From Nymphaea colorata (taxonomy: Eukaryota > Streptophyta > Magnoliopsida > Nymphaeales > Nymphaeaceae), in contig NC_045144.1 of assembly GCF_008831285.2 (NCBI RefSeq), forward strand, positions 18,801,716 through 18,865,715: 64,000 bases of DNA. The letters are read 5' to 3'. The position numbers and the translations under genes were made by a program. The number at the start of each line of letters is the position of its first letter. The stretch's first letter is position 1. Of the stretch, positions 27,033 through 40,166 are shown one piece after another. The notes beneath the pieces were generated by a model that ran no database searches, was not told where the DNA came from, and saw only the letters and a list, made by a program, of their open reading frames with translations.

Positions 27033-30000
27033 CTATAACCCTGCAGAAGAACGGTTTGATCGGTTTGACTCACTAACCCTGGATGCCAAAGCTAAGACGT
27101 CAGGTGATATCTCCCAACTACCACTCTTTCGTCCCCAGCTAGAACGTCTCGGATGGATTGCTAACCGTCCATCAAGGCCTTCTGCTGGAAGTGCAGCTCG
27201 CCCAAATTCAGGAGATGACATGTCACCAACAGCATCCTTGCTCTGCAGACCATCGGTTCCATACCTCCTTTCAATATCAGCGATCCCTCCACCAACATCA
27301 TCCCACACAGTCTTGCCACCCATCTCAATGTCACCAACAGACTTCCCCATGTTGGGACTAATGAAACCTGGTTCAGCTGACCCCGACCGTAAACCTGTTT
27401 CCAAATGCACCCTTGCTCTAAATTTGTTCTTAGAAGGAGGTATTTTCGAGAAGAAGACTTCCTTGTAATTCTCCACCAACCCTCTATTGTAAGGATTAGC
27501 TCGCGCATCATATCGAGCTCTAAAGTTTTCGTAAGTAGTCTGAAAGAACAAAGCAAAGAGAAGCAGACTTTAGACAAAATTCCTACCATTTTCTATACAG
27601 AAACAAAAACAACGGTGCAAGGAAAATTACCTGGTTTGTGCCAATAAGATACAAATGGAAAACGCTAAGGCCACCAACAAACCACACAGCTACAAAAGCA
27701 TAGACAATCAACACAATTGAAGCAGGTGTTTTAGCTATTGCCCTCCAAACATTAGTCTCCTCAACATCCATGATCCTCTTAATGTAGACGCAGCAAAATC
27801 CAAAGACATATATGCATAGCATGGTTGTTGAGAAAACGAACATGAAGAAAAACCTGTAGTTTCTCTGCATGACATCACATACAGTTGCACAATATTCAGT
27901 CAACATTTTGATTTATATATGATACTGATGCTAAATTCTTAATACTGAATCTGTAGAAGTTGTCATCAGGTAGTACATATCCTCTACAGAACGAGTCCAG
28001 AGATGCAATTTGAAACCAAATTTCAGCAGTTTTTGTCAATCAGCCTTTGTGCAGAATTTTGAGGGCAAATATTTCTTCATCTTTTTGTCATTTTGGCTCA
28101 AAAAATGATTTATTATGTCATCTTGGTTCCAGCATCAGAAAAAGGAAAAGAACTGTAAGAGATAATGCTTCTGAGATAAAATTTTGTTGACGACTATCAA
28201 GACAAAAGCATATAACATCTCAGAACAACATCTGCCAGAGATCACATGACTTGGGATTCACGAGTCAAGGAATAGACATAGTGAAGAAAATGGCACCAAA
28301 GTCACACAGACATGACCAAGATAGGAGTACTTTATGAAGTTTTCAATAACATAGAGTAGCACTAGCATAGAACAACACATATTCACAAAAAATCCAGTAG
28401 AATTATAAGGTGTACAGATATAGCAGGATATTTACCAGCCCAATGCATTGACCAACCCAAGGGCAATGGTGGTCGAAACGTTCCACACAATTATTGCAGA
28501 TTGAACAGTGGGAGCAGCGAGGAGGCCGATACAGCATACAGGTATCACAGTACTTCACCTTTACAATGATTCCATTTACAACCACATCCTTAAAACGAGG
28601 TAAGCGTGATTGTGGCGTCAGACCAGCTCCAACATCAACATTGGTATCCAAGACTTCTGGTTCTGGAGGGTGAGTGTTACGAGGTATTATGCCAGGATCT
28701 CTGCTAGAAGTAAGAAGGAGAAGACAAAAAATCTGGAAAAAGGGAAAAGCAACCCATGAAACTAAAAAATAAAGTATAGACTACAAGAATAGCATACCAA
28801 CAGCATAGAGCTTACAACAACAAGAAAAGGTTAAATTACCAACTAAAAAACTCGAGTACAGCATACGAACCATGAAGACAGACTCTCTAGAAGGAAATGA
28901 TCATGCCAACAGGACTGTTAAGGACAGGTCTATGGGCAAATAAAAGTGCAGAGTCAATTTAGACGAAAGAAACAGTAAACTGAAGGCACAGAGAGCTGCA
29001 CTTCCAAGACATGATCATGGGTGGAGGAGAAAAAAAAAAAGCACCCATTCCACTGATCGTTGGAGATAATAGAATTGTTGCTTGGCTAAAACACACAAAA
29101 AGTTGAGTCGCAGTGACGTGCCATTTTTGCTTGTTCCTAGTGACACAGCTAAACCTTGCAGACTTACTTGTAAGGAAGAATTCATTTTTATCTTATATAA
29201 ATGTTTAACACTTTCAATGGTTTTTCAAATATTAAAAAAATCAGAAAACAATTTCTTGTTAACAAATAGATTGTGGAAATGCACCCACTTGTTTCTAACC
29301 CCAAAGAGAATTGAAGTTGTAAATTGAATTGAGTTGTGACTCATCAGTCATTCTGTACCCTTATCCTTGTAACATGGCATAAAAAGCTATCTTGCCTAAG
29401 CATATCTAGAAGTGCGGTACATCTAGCATTCAGCATCTGCCCTGATCTAGCAAGGATATTTGGAGAGAGAGAGAGAGGGATGAGCCAAGTAAAGAACAGC
29501 TCCCCCCTTCCCAGTTGACCGGCTCCTTGACACACACCAGAACATAAGAAAGAAACATGAGAATTTCATGTGGCTTGGACACAGCCATTCAAACTTCAAA
29601 ATCATCACCATGAGGACATAATATCAAAATTTGGACCCTCAATACACGGTACAGACTACAGAGATATTTCTTGAAAGTTCATCTGTCATTTCATATATTT
29701 CTTTTAAGTTTTAACAGAATGAACAATGACAGGCCTGCTCGTTTAACAGCAATATAAAACTTCTTTTCAGAAGAAAACAAGCAATAAACTGTCATGCTCT
29801 GTAAATATCATTTTTGAATGCATGGTCTGGAGTTTTTTTTTTTTTAAGAATAATTCAGGGAAAGAAGGGTGGGAGCCATTAATGGGATAGCACTTTGCAG
29901 GAGCTAGCATTGTCAACTTGTGTCAGGACCTATGAACCAAGGGACAATCTCGAGCAAGCAGTTGCTGCGCAAAACTAGCAGTGTTCTCCTTTTCCATTTT

Positions 30001-33000
30001 TGGGTTTTTCTCCCACTTGATTGAGTAGGTAAGATTGACACGTTTTAGAAAGCAGACCACTTGATCGAGTAGATAAAATTGGCACCTTTCTTCTTCCACT
30101 CTCCTGTATGTATGTGTAAACAACACATGCCAAACTTGCTCCTATTTTTATTTCATCACTGATAGAATAGAACTGGTATCAACATGGATTTTAAATGGAG
30201 GATCAGAAAATGTACAGCCACGAAAGAAAGCAGAAGTGAACATAGATTTGTGTTCAATAATATTCTTTTTCTACCCAAGAATGCAGTTACAAGCTCGAAC
30301 AAGATTGAGATCAAAACTCATCCTTTCCAAACAGGCAACAACGAGGCATCTGCAAGGTAAAATTTGATTACAATGGCATGCTGTCAATGCTTGTTTCACC
30401 TACTTTTGCATTTATATACGCAAAGATACACACTGGAGAGTTGTAAAAAACTTAAAAATGCCACATCACGTTATGCCTCAGAAATCTGAATGCATGAAAA
30501 GAAGTCAGAGCCTTTTAATGAACCAGTAACTCATTCAATTATAGCACCGCATAAGATAAGGTTGAGAAAAGTACAACAACACGTTTGCAACAATAATCTT
30601 GTATACAAAAGAGAACAGAATCCAGATAAAATGAAAAGAAAAAAAGGTCACTCACATATAATGTGAATACAACAGCTGCCACCATTATCGATATTCCCCA
30701 ATGGCCTTTAAAATCATCCATTAAATGTCTTGCAACAAAAACACAGAAAATAGCCACAGGAGCAGCAATGAGGAATATGGTTAAGAATATAGATCTTGCA
30801 TCGGGTCCGAAGATGAACATCCCATTAAGACAAAATACCTACAAAATAGGAGAAATGTAAATAATGACTGGTTTAGACCAAATGAGCACGTTTGATAGCC
30901 AACAGATAAAGGCACAATTACAACAGACAGAACAAGCTGCAAAAGTCCCCTTTCACATGTAGCAAATAATTACAAGATTAACACAGAAAACCAATTAAAA
31001 GGTTAGAAACAATAGACCACTGTAACAATGGCAATGCAACATAAACATGAAAACATTAAGAACAAAAAGAATACTTTGTTCCAAAACCTCACATAACTGC
31101 CAGCATCAATTGCTATTCAATTGTGCCCACATTGTTAGCCTCAAATCAAGAGCTAAAGAATGTCTAGTCAACAATAACCGTCTGCACCTGATGCATATTC
31201 ACCAAAGTAACTGTCTAAGATGGATTGACTACCGGTTATTAATTAAATTGACCAAATAAAATTACCTCTGGATGCGATTGTTTCTTATCATACTCTTAAC
31301 CATGAACCAAAATGGTTCACCTGCTATCCATAGACCAGCAATATAAGTTAGGGATTCAAGTTGCTAGTAAGCTTTCATCATAATAGGGAAAGGGAGAACA
31401 AGAATTGACTTCTCTAAGGCCCTAGTCTAGTTGCATGGAATACCAATAGCAATTCTATACCATCTTTAAGAGATGAAGAATCTCTTGATACTCTTTCCTT
31501 GAACATATATTGAGTAACTGCTTCAGCGAATCAGCAATGATCGATACTCTTTCCTTGAACATATATTGAGTAACTGCTTCAGCGAATCAGCAATGATCCT
31601 CATATCTTGAGGTACAAGCACCCAATTATAAGTTGCTTAACAGCAATAGCCCATGTCAGTCACATACAAATGTGTGCAGCAAGGTATGCAGTGTAAGCCA
31701 ACCTGATTCCCTCAAAGTATTTAGATGACCTAAGTGATACCACACATTTATGCATCTGAGGAGAAGTACATTGTGTGCTTGTATATATTCACAACTTCAC
31801 ATAACTCTGCATGCATTTGTAATAACAGTGTGCCAAGCACCAAAGCATCTCTTCCTGCAACTCACAAAACATAGTAAAAAAAAATGCTGTCTACCAACAA
31901 AACGACTCACGCCAATCAAGTTCCAGTATAATGTGGACAATGGCATAGTGCCCTTATGAAATTGCCCATGAAACACAGATATACCAATCTGCAACAGAGT
32001 GAGCCAGAATCCATAACATTGAATTTTAAATGATAGGTAGTGAACTAGTGATGCTTCCCGGAAGTGAACGCCAACTACACCAACCAATCTAACAAACAAT
32101 CAATGTGGATAAACTAAAAGGTATGCTGACTAAGACAAGGAGATTGCTTATGTAAGCATTTCATTTATGCTGCTATTTCTTCCTTAAATATAGTTCTACT
32201 GTGCCTCAGTGAAGACTATGCTTATTTACTGGAACTAAAGTTATTTGCCACGGGTGTTTTAGGCTTTCAAGATGGATGTCCTTAATTGTGCACTTCTAAT
32301 CTGTCCCTCTTTTGTTCTATACAAACTTTTATAGCCATTGTTAATCTTCCCACTCTCACGTACAAGTGTACTCTTCCCAACCGTACTGGATTACAAGTCA
32401 CTACATGACAGAAGGCTTCAACAATCTAGAGTACCCTACAACAGAGGCAGAGTTTTGCGCATACAACAAAAGATGATCCTGACAGTTTCATTGGTTTAGT
32501 CACTCAGCTCACTGTCAAGTGTCAACCTAAATTCAAGCAAGGACACTCCATAACAGCTTATGATGCATGATTGCCACTTGGTCTATTTAAGATGCATTAT
32601 TATATTTATGTCTCCAAGACAACAAAGCTTAGAGTGCTACACTCTCTATTTACCATTTTGGTTATGAAAAAGGCGAGGAACTTACACCAACATTATCTGT
32701 AAATTTTGAGACCTGGGCAGTATTATGTATCCGCAATAAATGAATATCTACAATACAGCAGGTAGCAAACACCAACAGGTTCCACAATAAGCACCAAATA
32801 TAGAACTGATAATAATAAACGATCGTGAAATATGTTTGTCTCTGAAACGAATACAGCAAGCCTAAAGTCCACTTATATCAAGTTAATATTGATTCATCTA
32901 CATATCTGATCTTCCAGATGTACATAGTTCAGCTATCTTTGCACGTTCGAAAATTTCCAATTCATGCCGCAAATACCTACATACAAGTCCCTTTGACCTA

Positions 33001-33642
33001 TGCAAGAAGTTGATTCATCGAGATCAGAAGACCTTAAAATTATGTTGTGGTTTAAAGAAGCACCAGCTTAATTAAATCGAGAGAAAGCTATATTTAACCA
33101 CATAAATAATATTCAGAAAAACTAATCTATTAAACAATATTCAGAAAAATTAATCTATATCACCAACACTACACAGGTACATAACAGTATAAATAAAAAT
33201 GAAGGACACTCCATTCCCAAATTGAAGCACTGAGAGACCACTTCAATCCACAAGGAATCAGACTAAAGCCGAACTGGTCGCTTCCCGCTGAGCAAAAACG
33301 TTAGGAGACAAAAACCATACTGTACCCATTCCATGTTGCTAAGAACTTCAGTCAAAATCCAATCAACTGAATGGATAGCGAACTCCCAACATTCCGCAAG
33401 AAGGAACAAAAATTCAAAAATCCAACCGGACAACCCCAAAGCGCGAACCAAAACTAGATCTCCAACGCTCGCATCATAAAAACAACAGATCAAAACCCTA
33501 AAAATGAAAACGCGAGAAAGTGAAGATAAGCGGAACCCGAACTCACGTTGCTGCCTTTCCAGACCTCGTAAACCCTCGGCGCGTGGCTCGCATCAGCGCC
33601 ACTGCCATCCCTCTCAGGAACAGGCGGAGGATGCGCGTACAT
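27033..33642 (-). CDS. PAT08: DHHC-type protein S-acyltransferase, PAT08-like
   Basis: Five exons in transcript order are 33642-33547, 30838-30656, 28732-28436, 27864-27631 and 27539-27033. All junctions are phase 0, giving 438 aa. The enzyme attaches palmitate to cysteines of target proteins. The cysteine-rich domain spans about 152-200: [20 protein letters not shown], then DHHC at 180-183 with catalytic Cys183, then PWVGQC. DPG follows membrane segment 2 (105-107), and TTYE (the TTxE motif) is at 271-274. Four hydrophobic segments are visible, two before and two after the DHHC domain. FISPNMGK and DIEMG in the cytosolic tail match Arabidopsis PAT08 and its close relatives. Exon 1 encodes a proline-rich start ending [10 protein letters not shown]. 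The protein is probably resident in endomembranes or the plasma membrane. Confidence 0.92.
31487..31598. repeat. 56-bp tandem duplication in S-acyltransferase intron 1
   Basis: Two head-to-tail copies starting gatactctttccttgaac (31487 and 31543) appear identical over 56 bp, so the duplication is recent. Confidence 0.9.
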
Positions 33643-34093
33643 ATCTCCGATCCCGCGCCGGCAGTCGCAAGGCAGAGTCGCTGGAACCCGGATGAAGAAT
33701 TTTCCTTAAAAAGGAGAAGACAGAGGAACAGAGGGCGAGGGAGGGGAGGACGGCAGGACTGCTCTAGAGTTCCGGCAACTGGATCACGCCAACAATCAGC
33801 TGTTGACCATCCGATCGGCGACCTCCGGCGTACGGCGACAGACAGGAGGAGGTGGCCGAATCCATAACCTTGCAAAGAAAGCTACTCGGTTTTTCTTCTT
33901 TTTCCATTTCTTACTTTTTTTTTGTTTTAACTTTTCCTTAACGGACTTCAACGACGTCATAACGGATAATTCGTATCGAATCGGTTTCGGACGACATAAC
34001 CGACTCGGTTGACTTGAGCTTCACTTTGTATCGGTTTCAGTCAACGACTGAACTGATCATTTCATTTCATTTGTACTTAGATAAGTTAGTTGG
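33643..34093 (-). promoter_or_regulatory. S-acyltransferase leader and proximal promoter
   Basis: The 230 bases upstream of the ATG are GC-rich, in contrast to the A+T-rich surroundings, and pyrimidine-rich on the coding strand. No clear TATA box is seen. ORFs on both strands here are composition artefacts. Confidence 0.4.
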
Positions 34094-34348
34094 TCCGATC
34101 AAATAGGCAGCCGGTTACTGATTCGATTATCTTCTATGTCCAATCGGCTGGTCATTGATTCGATTATCTTCTATGTCCGATCAAATAGGCGGCCGGTCAC
34201 TGATTCGATTATCTTCTATGTTCGATCGGTTGGTCACTGATTCGATTATCTTTTATGTCCGATCAAATAGGCGGCCAGTCACTGATTTGATTATCTTCTA
34301 CGTTCGATCAAATAGGCAGCCGGTCACTGATTCGATTATCTTCTATGA
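34094..34348. repeat. Minisatellite with alternating 45- and 37-bp units
   Basis: The anchor gattcgattatcttctatg starts at 34120, 34157, 34202, 34239, 34284 and 34329. The spacings are 37, 45, 37, 45 and 45. The long unit contains gatcaaataggcRgccggtc; the short unit lacks eight of these bases. Units differ at only a few other positions. Confidence 0.93.
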
Positions 34349-35074
34349 TAACCCCAACCACCATTTTATTAGAATTATCAAGGCTGGACTTAAAATCTTA
34401 GAGCATGTTTGATTGCACAAAGTCTTACTGCAATAATTTGATGCATGTTATGGGAATTAGGGAACATGTTTTAAGATTTTTTTAGTCGTGTTTGAATGGT
34501 ATTTGTATAAGACATACATGTTTCTTGAAACTTCTTATTAAAGCAACCAAACCTGTCCTTAGAGCTAGAAAATTAGGATTATGCATGAAAAACTACCTTT
34601 TTATAAAAAATAATTAATGGGCTTTTCTCAAAATTTTAATTCGTCTTAGTGTGAATAGCAGAAGTAGGCTTATATTTTTTTATTTTATTTTAATGAGATT
34701 TTTGTCAAAGTTCTTTATGCTAATTGGTTTTGTAAACATAATCAAGTCAATAATGACAGTATGAACCCCCTCAATAGGTCAACTTCTGTTGGCATCAGTT
34801 GGTAGACATTCTAGAGAGAGAAACGCCACATTTTCTTGCTTTCCAACCTACCCATTTGAAAAAAAATTATGAGGGTCAAATCAGCTCACATATAAGTGGC
34901 AAAATTTATGTTTTAAATATTGAAATTTGAGAATGTGGAAACACTGGTGATAGAAGTATAATTTGGAGTTTTATAAACCATAACTATAACATCTAACCAT
35001 GAGAATGAAAGTGGTTAGAGAATAATTTTATACTTAAGACCTTGAAATATAGTAATAATCACATATATTTTAGT
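34349..35074. other. Intergenic region, no gene recognised
   Basis: A+T-rich sequence with no ORF of note. Confidence 0.6.
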
Positions 35075-35190
35075 TTCACCGAGATACAGGGGAGTGCGCA
35101 CCATCCTAATGAGAGTTGAATCCTTCTCTCCAGGTCCAGGGCTTCGTGGGGCCTAAATGAGTCAGTATATCCTCGACTTATTATTTTGCT
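35075..35190 (+). mobile_element. SINE-like repeat, family D, partial copy
   Basis: The blocks caccatcctaatgagagttgaatcc and ggtccagggcttcgtggggcctaaat align with catcagattgagaggttgaaacc and ggtcccgagctcctttggacctaaat at 38881-38952. The first block contains a decayed B-box-like GGTTGAAACC motif. Borders are unclear. Confidence 0.4.
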
Positions 35191-35435
35191 CCTTCCATCT
35201 GGATCATGAGCATAATGGTTACAAAAAACCAAATTGAAGATGAATAATATATGTTTGACAGTTTCACCAGCTATATTGTGCTCCTCGAACTTTATTGTGC
35301 ATTTTAAGTTGTGGCTTCTATTCAAAGTTGACTAAGGAGGTTGAGTTGTCAAATAAAAATATTTAAGTCGATTTTGGAAAAAATATATTGTGACTACTAT
35401 CTGAGTCATATTCAACTCGGAGACTATCCCGAGAT

Positions 35436-35648
35436 GTGGTAGCATACTAGGTGGCAAGGTGGTTCGGCGTCTCTAATGACTCAGGTTCGAGTATTGAAGT
35501 GGTCATTATCACGTTTCAATGCACTATACCTTTAGACCGTAAAAGGTCCCGAAGCATGCTATGTGAAAACCCAGGAGGACGGGCACAGAGGGCCAATGGC
35601 TTCTCTTAAGGAAGATAGAATGAACCACTCACACTAAAAAAAAAAAAC
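35436..35648 (+). mobile_element. tRNA-derived SINE, family A, copy 2
   Basis: Begins gtggtagcatactaggtggc and ends gaatgaaccactcacact plus a 12-base A run. It has the A-box-like ggtggcaaggtggt and the B-box-like caggttcgagt at appropriate spacing. The internal cccgaagcatgctatgtgaaa block is shared with copies 1 and 3. Confidence 0.8.
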
Positions 35649-35942
35649 TGGAAGACTAAATATTTTGATCTATGAAACTTTGATCTATGAAACTTATAGG
35701 TTTCCTGGCCTTGTATTCGAGATATTAAAAGGTATTTAAACCTGGTATTGCCTTGCCTCTCGATTGGTAGTTTTCTAAAGTTTCAAAATGCTATGGGTTG
35801 GAATTTGTCAAACTTGAAATTTCGATCAATTTTTAATCAGATTGGTACAGTAATTAAGCAAATCTTTAACTTAGTTTTCCATTAGACATTTTCATTTCTC
35901 ATAAGACTCCATGAATCACAAATCATGCTACAGTTTAAGTGG

Positions 35943-36085
<143 letters not shown>

Positions 36086-36149
36086 GCCCACAACAATCAA
36101 ACTGGTCCAAGGGTTATTTTTAGATGTGGATAGACCTATGGTAGACCAT

Positions 36150-36295
36150 TCAACTCGAATGTCACACTTGTCACCGTTCGCAACCCAGAAGAGTAACACA
36201 ACAAAACATGACAGCGGCCACGAGATTTGAACCTTGAACCTCATTTTAAAAGTTTTTTGCACGAACATGACTAGTTTCACCAAGGTGCCGACACA
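36150..36295 (-). mobile_element. SINE-like repeat, family C, copy 1
   Basis: On the minus strand it reads caccttggtgaaactagtca, then gaggttcaaggttcaaatct (B-box-like), cgtggccgctgtcatg and a tail. The 37262-37388 copy has the same order: aaggtgactcatgaaa, tgagttttgaatcccgtgg, ttgctgtcacattctcgta. No clean A tail or target duplication is seen. Confidence 0.5.
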
Positions 36296-36516
36296 GTACT
36301 TAGTTGTTTAGTTTTGGAAACAATGTTTGTTTATTTTTTAATTGAGTTATAAATTTGTCATAAAGTTTGCCCCAGCTGTTAAATGTCTTTGTCTCCCGTC
36401 ACATCCTTATAATCTCACTGCGTACTGTAAATAGTCCCTTTGCCAATTATTATAAAGGAAATAGTGAAAGAAATTAGGAATCATGAAGCATTCGCATGCG
36501 ACATCAAGGGAGAGAT

Positions 36517-36688
<172 letters not shown>

Positions 36689-37261
36689 AGGGAGGAAAAA
36701 CTGGGTGGTGGAAAGGGTAAGAAATAAAAAAGCTCAACGTTAACAAATCAATTGTGGGGACAATATTTGACTTTTATAAGTGTCTATCTTTTAATTAATT
36801 ATAGGCCGTTGAATATTTAATGTGATGAAGATTAAACTCAGATCAATCAGGGGTGAAAGTTAAAATTTAAAGTAGATCCAAACATTAACAATAAGTTTTA
36901 AATATTTAGTCATTCAGTATGACTGATTTCAATTTTCTTTCTTGCGGGAAAACTGGCTATTGACTTCTCCAATCCTATTTTTTTTATTGTTTTCATTGAA
37001 CTTCAGCATTCGGCATTAACAAAGAAGCAGATAGACAGAAATTTAAAATTCGCTCAACAATGGATATTTTTGAACTAATTTTACTACGTCCTTCTTTTTT
37101 TTCTTTTTCCATAATCTACCTTGTTGATGTGATATTTACTTTTAAAACATTGCAAAAAAAAAAGAATGTATATAGATCTAAACTAATTTGTGACATTCTA
37201 AAAAATAATTTTTTACTTCTAAAACTCATGTTATATTTTAAAAAAATATGATTTTATATTT

Positions 37262-37388
37262 CGATTGAGTCGGACCTAGGTGCATTTATGGTTATGTCAT
37301 AGCGAGTTGTGTACGAGAATGTGACAGCAACCACGGGATTCAAAACTCACGCTCTTTTTTCATGAGTCACCTTATCGCCCAGTTACCT
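37262..37388 (-). mobile_element. SINE-like repeat, family C, copy 2
   Basis: Homologous by eye to 36150-36295. The diagnostic block on the minus strand is gagttttgaatcccgtgg followed by ttgctgtcacattctcg. Confidence 0.5.
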
Positions 37389-38750
37389 ATTTTTAGGGCA
37401 AAATACAGTTTTATATTATCTTAAAATTTAGTTTCTTTATTAAAAAATTTTAAAATAAATTGCATTGTAAAGCCATTGGCAAAGTAAAACTTGCCAATAG
37501 ACATGAGAAGCCCCAGATGAAACTTGTTGGGCACGTTTCTCACGGGCACATGCTATAAACTTCCGGCTATTGCCCTTTGCTCTCTTGCTGCTTTGCCAAG
37601 GAAACTTGTGAGTGGAAGGGGGATATTTCTTTTTCCCCACGAAACCCTTTGTCCACGAACCCAGACAGCTAACTGGGCTCACCCACGTGAAGCGGACACC
37701 TATCAGAATGCAATTATGGATCGCGCCAAGTTGACAGCCAGGCTCAGCCCAGTTGTTAGGTGGGCTAGCCTTGTCACCCAATTATTGCATCTCTATTTCT
37801 TTCACCAAATCACTCGCAATATGGAATCGTCAACAAAAATACGCGCTTTACATTTTTGAATTTCTACGAAATGTTATATTATTTCTTACGTGATTTGAGA
37901 TCATTGAGGATTTTAGATACTAAGATTTTTCAAAACATAAAATGGGAATTCATTTACGAAAATTTTAATTCAATTATGCCAGTTGAAATTTTAAGAAAGG
38001 TAAATCTAAAATTTATTGTCCGAAAAAGATTGAGCTAAAATATGTCTCAATGCGTTGCACCAGATCCTGTCCCACAGGATGGCATATGTCTTTTGACTTT
38101 TCAAAATAGCGCGTATATATATATATATAATGGAGGACCTGAAAAAAATTTTGACCTTTGAGGTCTGTCCAATTCCAACTTTGCATCAAAAGAAAAGGAA
38201 TGTATAACTATATTATTTGGAAATCATAGAGGCAAAATAAGAGAAAAACTTTGATGTCTCCCAAAGCATAAGATGTATGTAGATGATGCATCTTAAGTTT
38301 GATTCCTATAAATGTTACTTTTATTGCAAGCAGTGACATGTGCGACATTAGAGTTGAAGAATGCCCTATAAAACCACCCATATCCCTCGGCAGAAGCACA
38401 GGTTGTATCTACAACCATGCATAGTGGCTCAAGGTCAAGCGAGTGGATGTTCGGCCTCAAGTAACTCAGGCAAAATGCCTTACTTACGACACATGAGTCC
38501 AGGGGCGGAGTCAGAAATTTTTCATGAGGAGGGGCGAATTAAAGTTTCTAAATTTTGAGACGGATCGAAATATCATTTTTCAAAATTTTTATATAGGACA
38601 AATAAAATTTACATGTAAAATTTAAAAAAGAAAAAAAAATTTGAGGCAAGGCCAAAGCCCATGGAGGCCCTCCCACGTGAAAGAATGACATGTTTTGTTG
38701 GAAAAGGTTAGATTGACATTGCCTCAGGCAGGCAGTGTCATACTAGTCAG
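37389..38750. other. Intergenic region, no gene recognised
   Basis: Overlapping ORFs of about 110 codons on both strands at 37440-37859 lack recognisable motifs. Nothing else is supported. Confidence 0.5.
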
Positions 38751-38754
38751 CCAT

Positions 38755-38982
38755 TATTGGAAAGAGCTGGTTACATCTTTTGGGCAATGACCTAGTGAGG
38801 TACAACCGAGGCGCATCAATTACTGGTTGAAGGAACTGATTATATAGAAAGATTTTGGATGAGCAGGAGAAAACCGCCGCCATCAGATTGAGAGGTTGAA
38901 ACCCTCCTCCTTAGCTGTTGCTCATGTGGTCCCGAGCTCCTTTGGACCTAAATAAACTAAATATAAAAATTAAAAAAAAAAA
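38755..38982 (+). mobile_element. SINE-like repeat, family D, longer copy with A tail
   Basis: A B-box-like gaggttgaaaccctcc lies at 38891-38906. The 3' end is ggacctaaataaactaaatataaaaatt followed by an A run near 38972-38982. The 5' part, gaggtacaaccgaggcgcat at about 38797-38816, recurs inverted near 57260-57280. Confidence 0.45.
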
Positions 38983-39146
38983 GAAATTCGATCTTAAATG
39001 AGCACAAGGGTGGAGCCATGATTTTCTTTTTTCAAGTAAAAAAATTACATGAACTAAATATATTTTTCAAAATTTTTAAAAGGACAACTAATGAATTTTT
39101 ATTTTTTGACCATAACCCTAGACGGTAATTAGATATCCATCTTGTT

Positions 39147-40166
<1,020 letters not shown>

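Noticed and set aside
33520-33875. Overlapping ORFs of more than 100 codons on both strands
   Set aside because: They are GC-rich readings across the S-acyltransferase leader and exon 1; only the minus-strand MYAHPPP frame joins a real gene.
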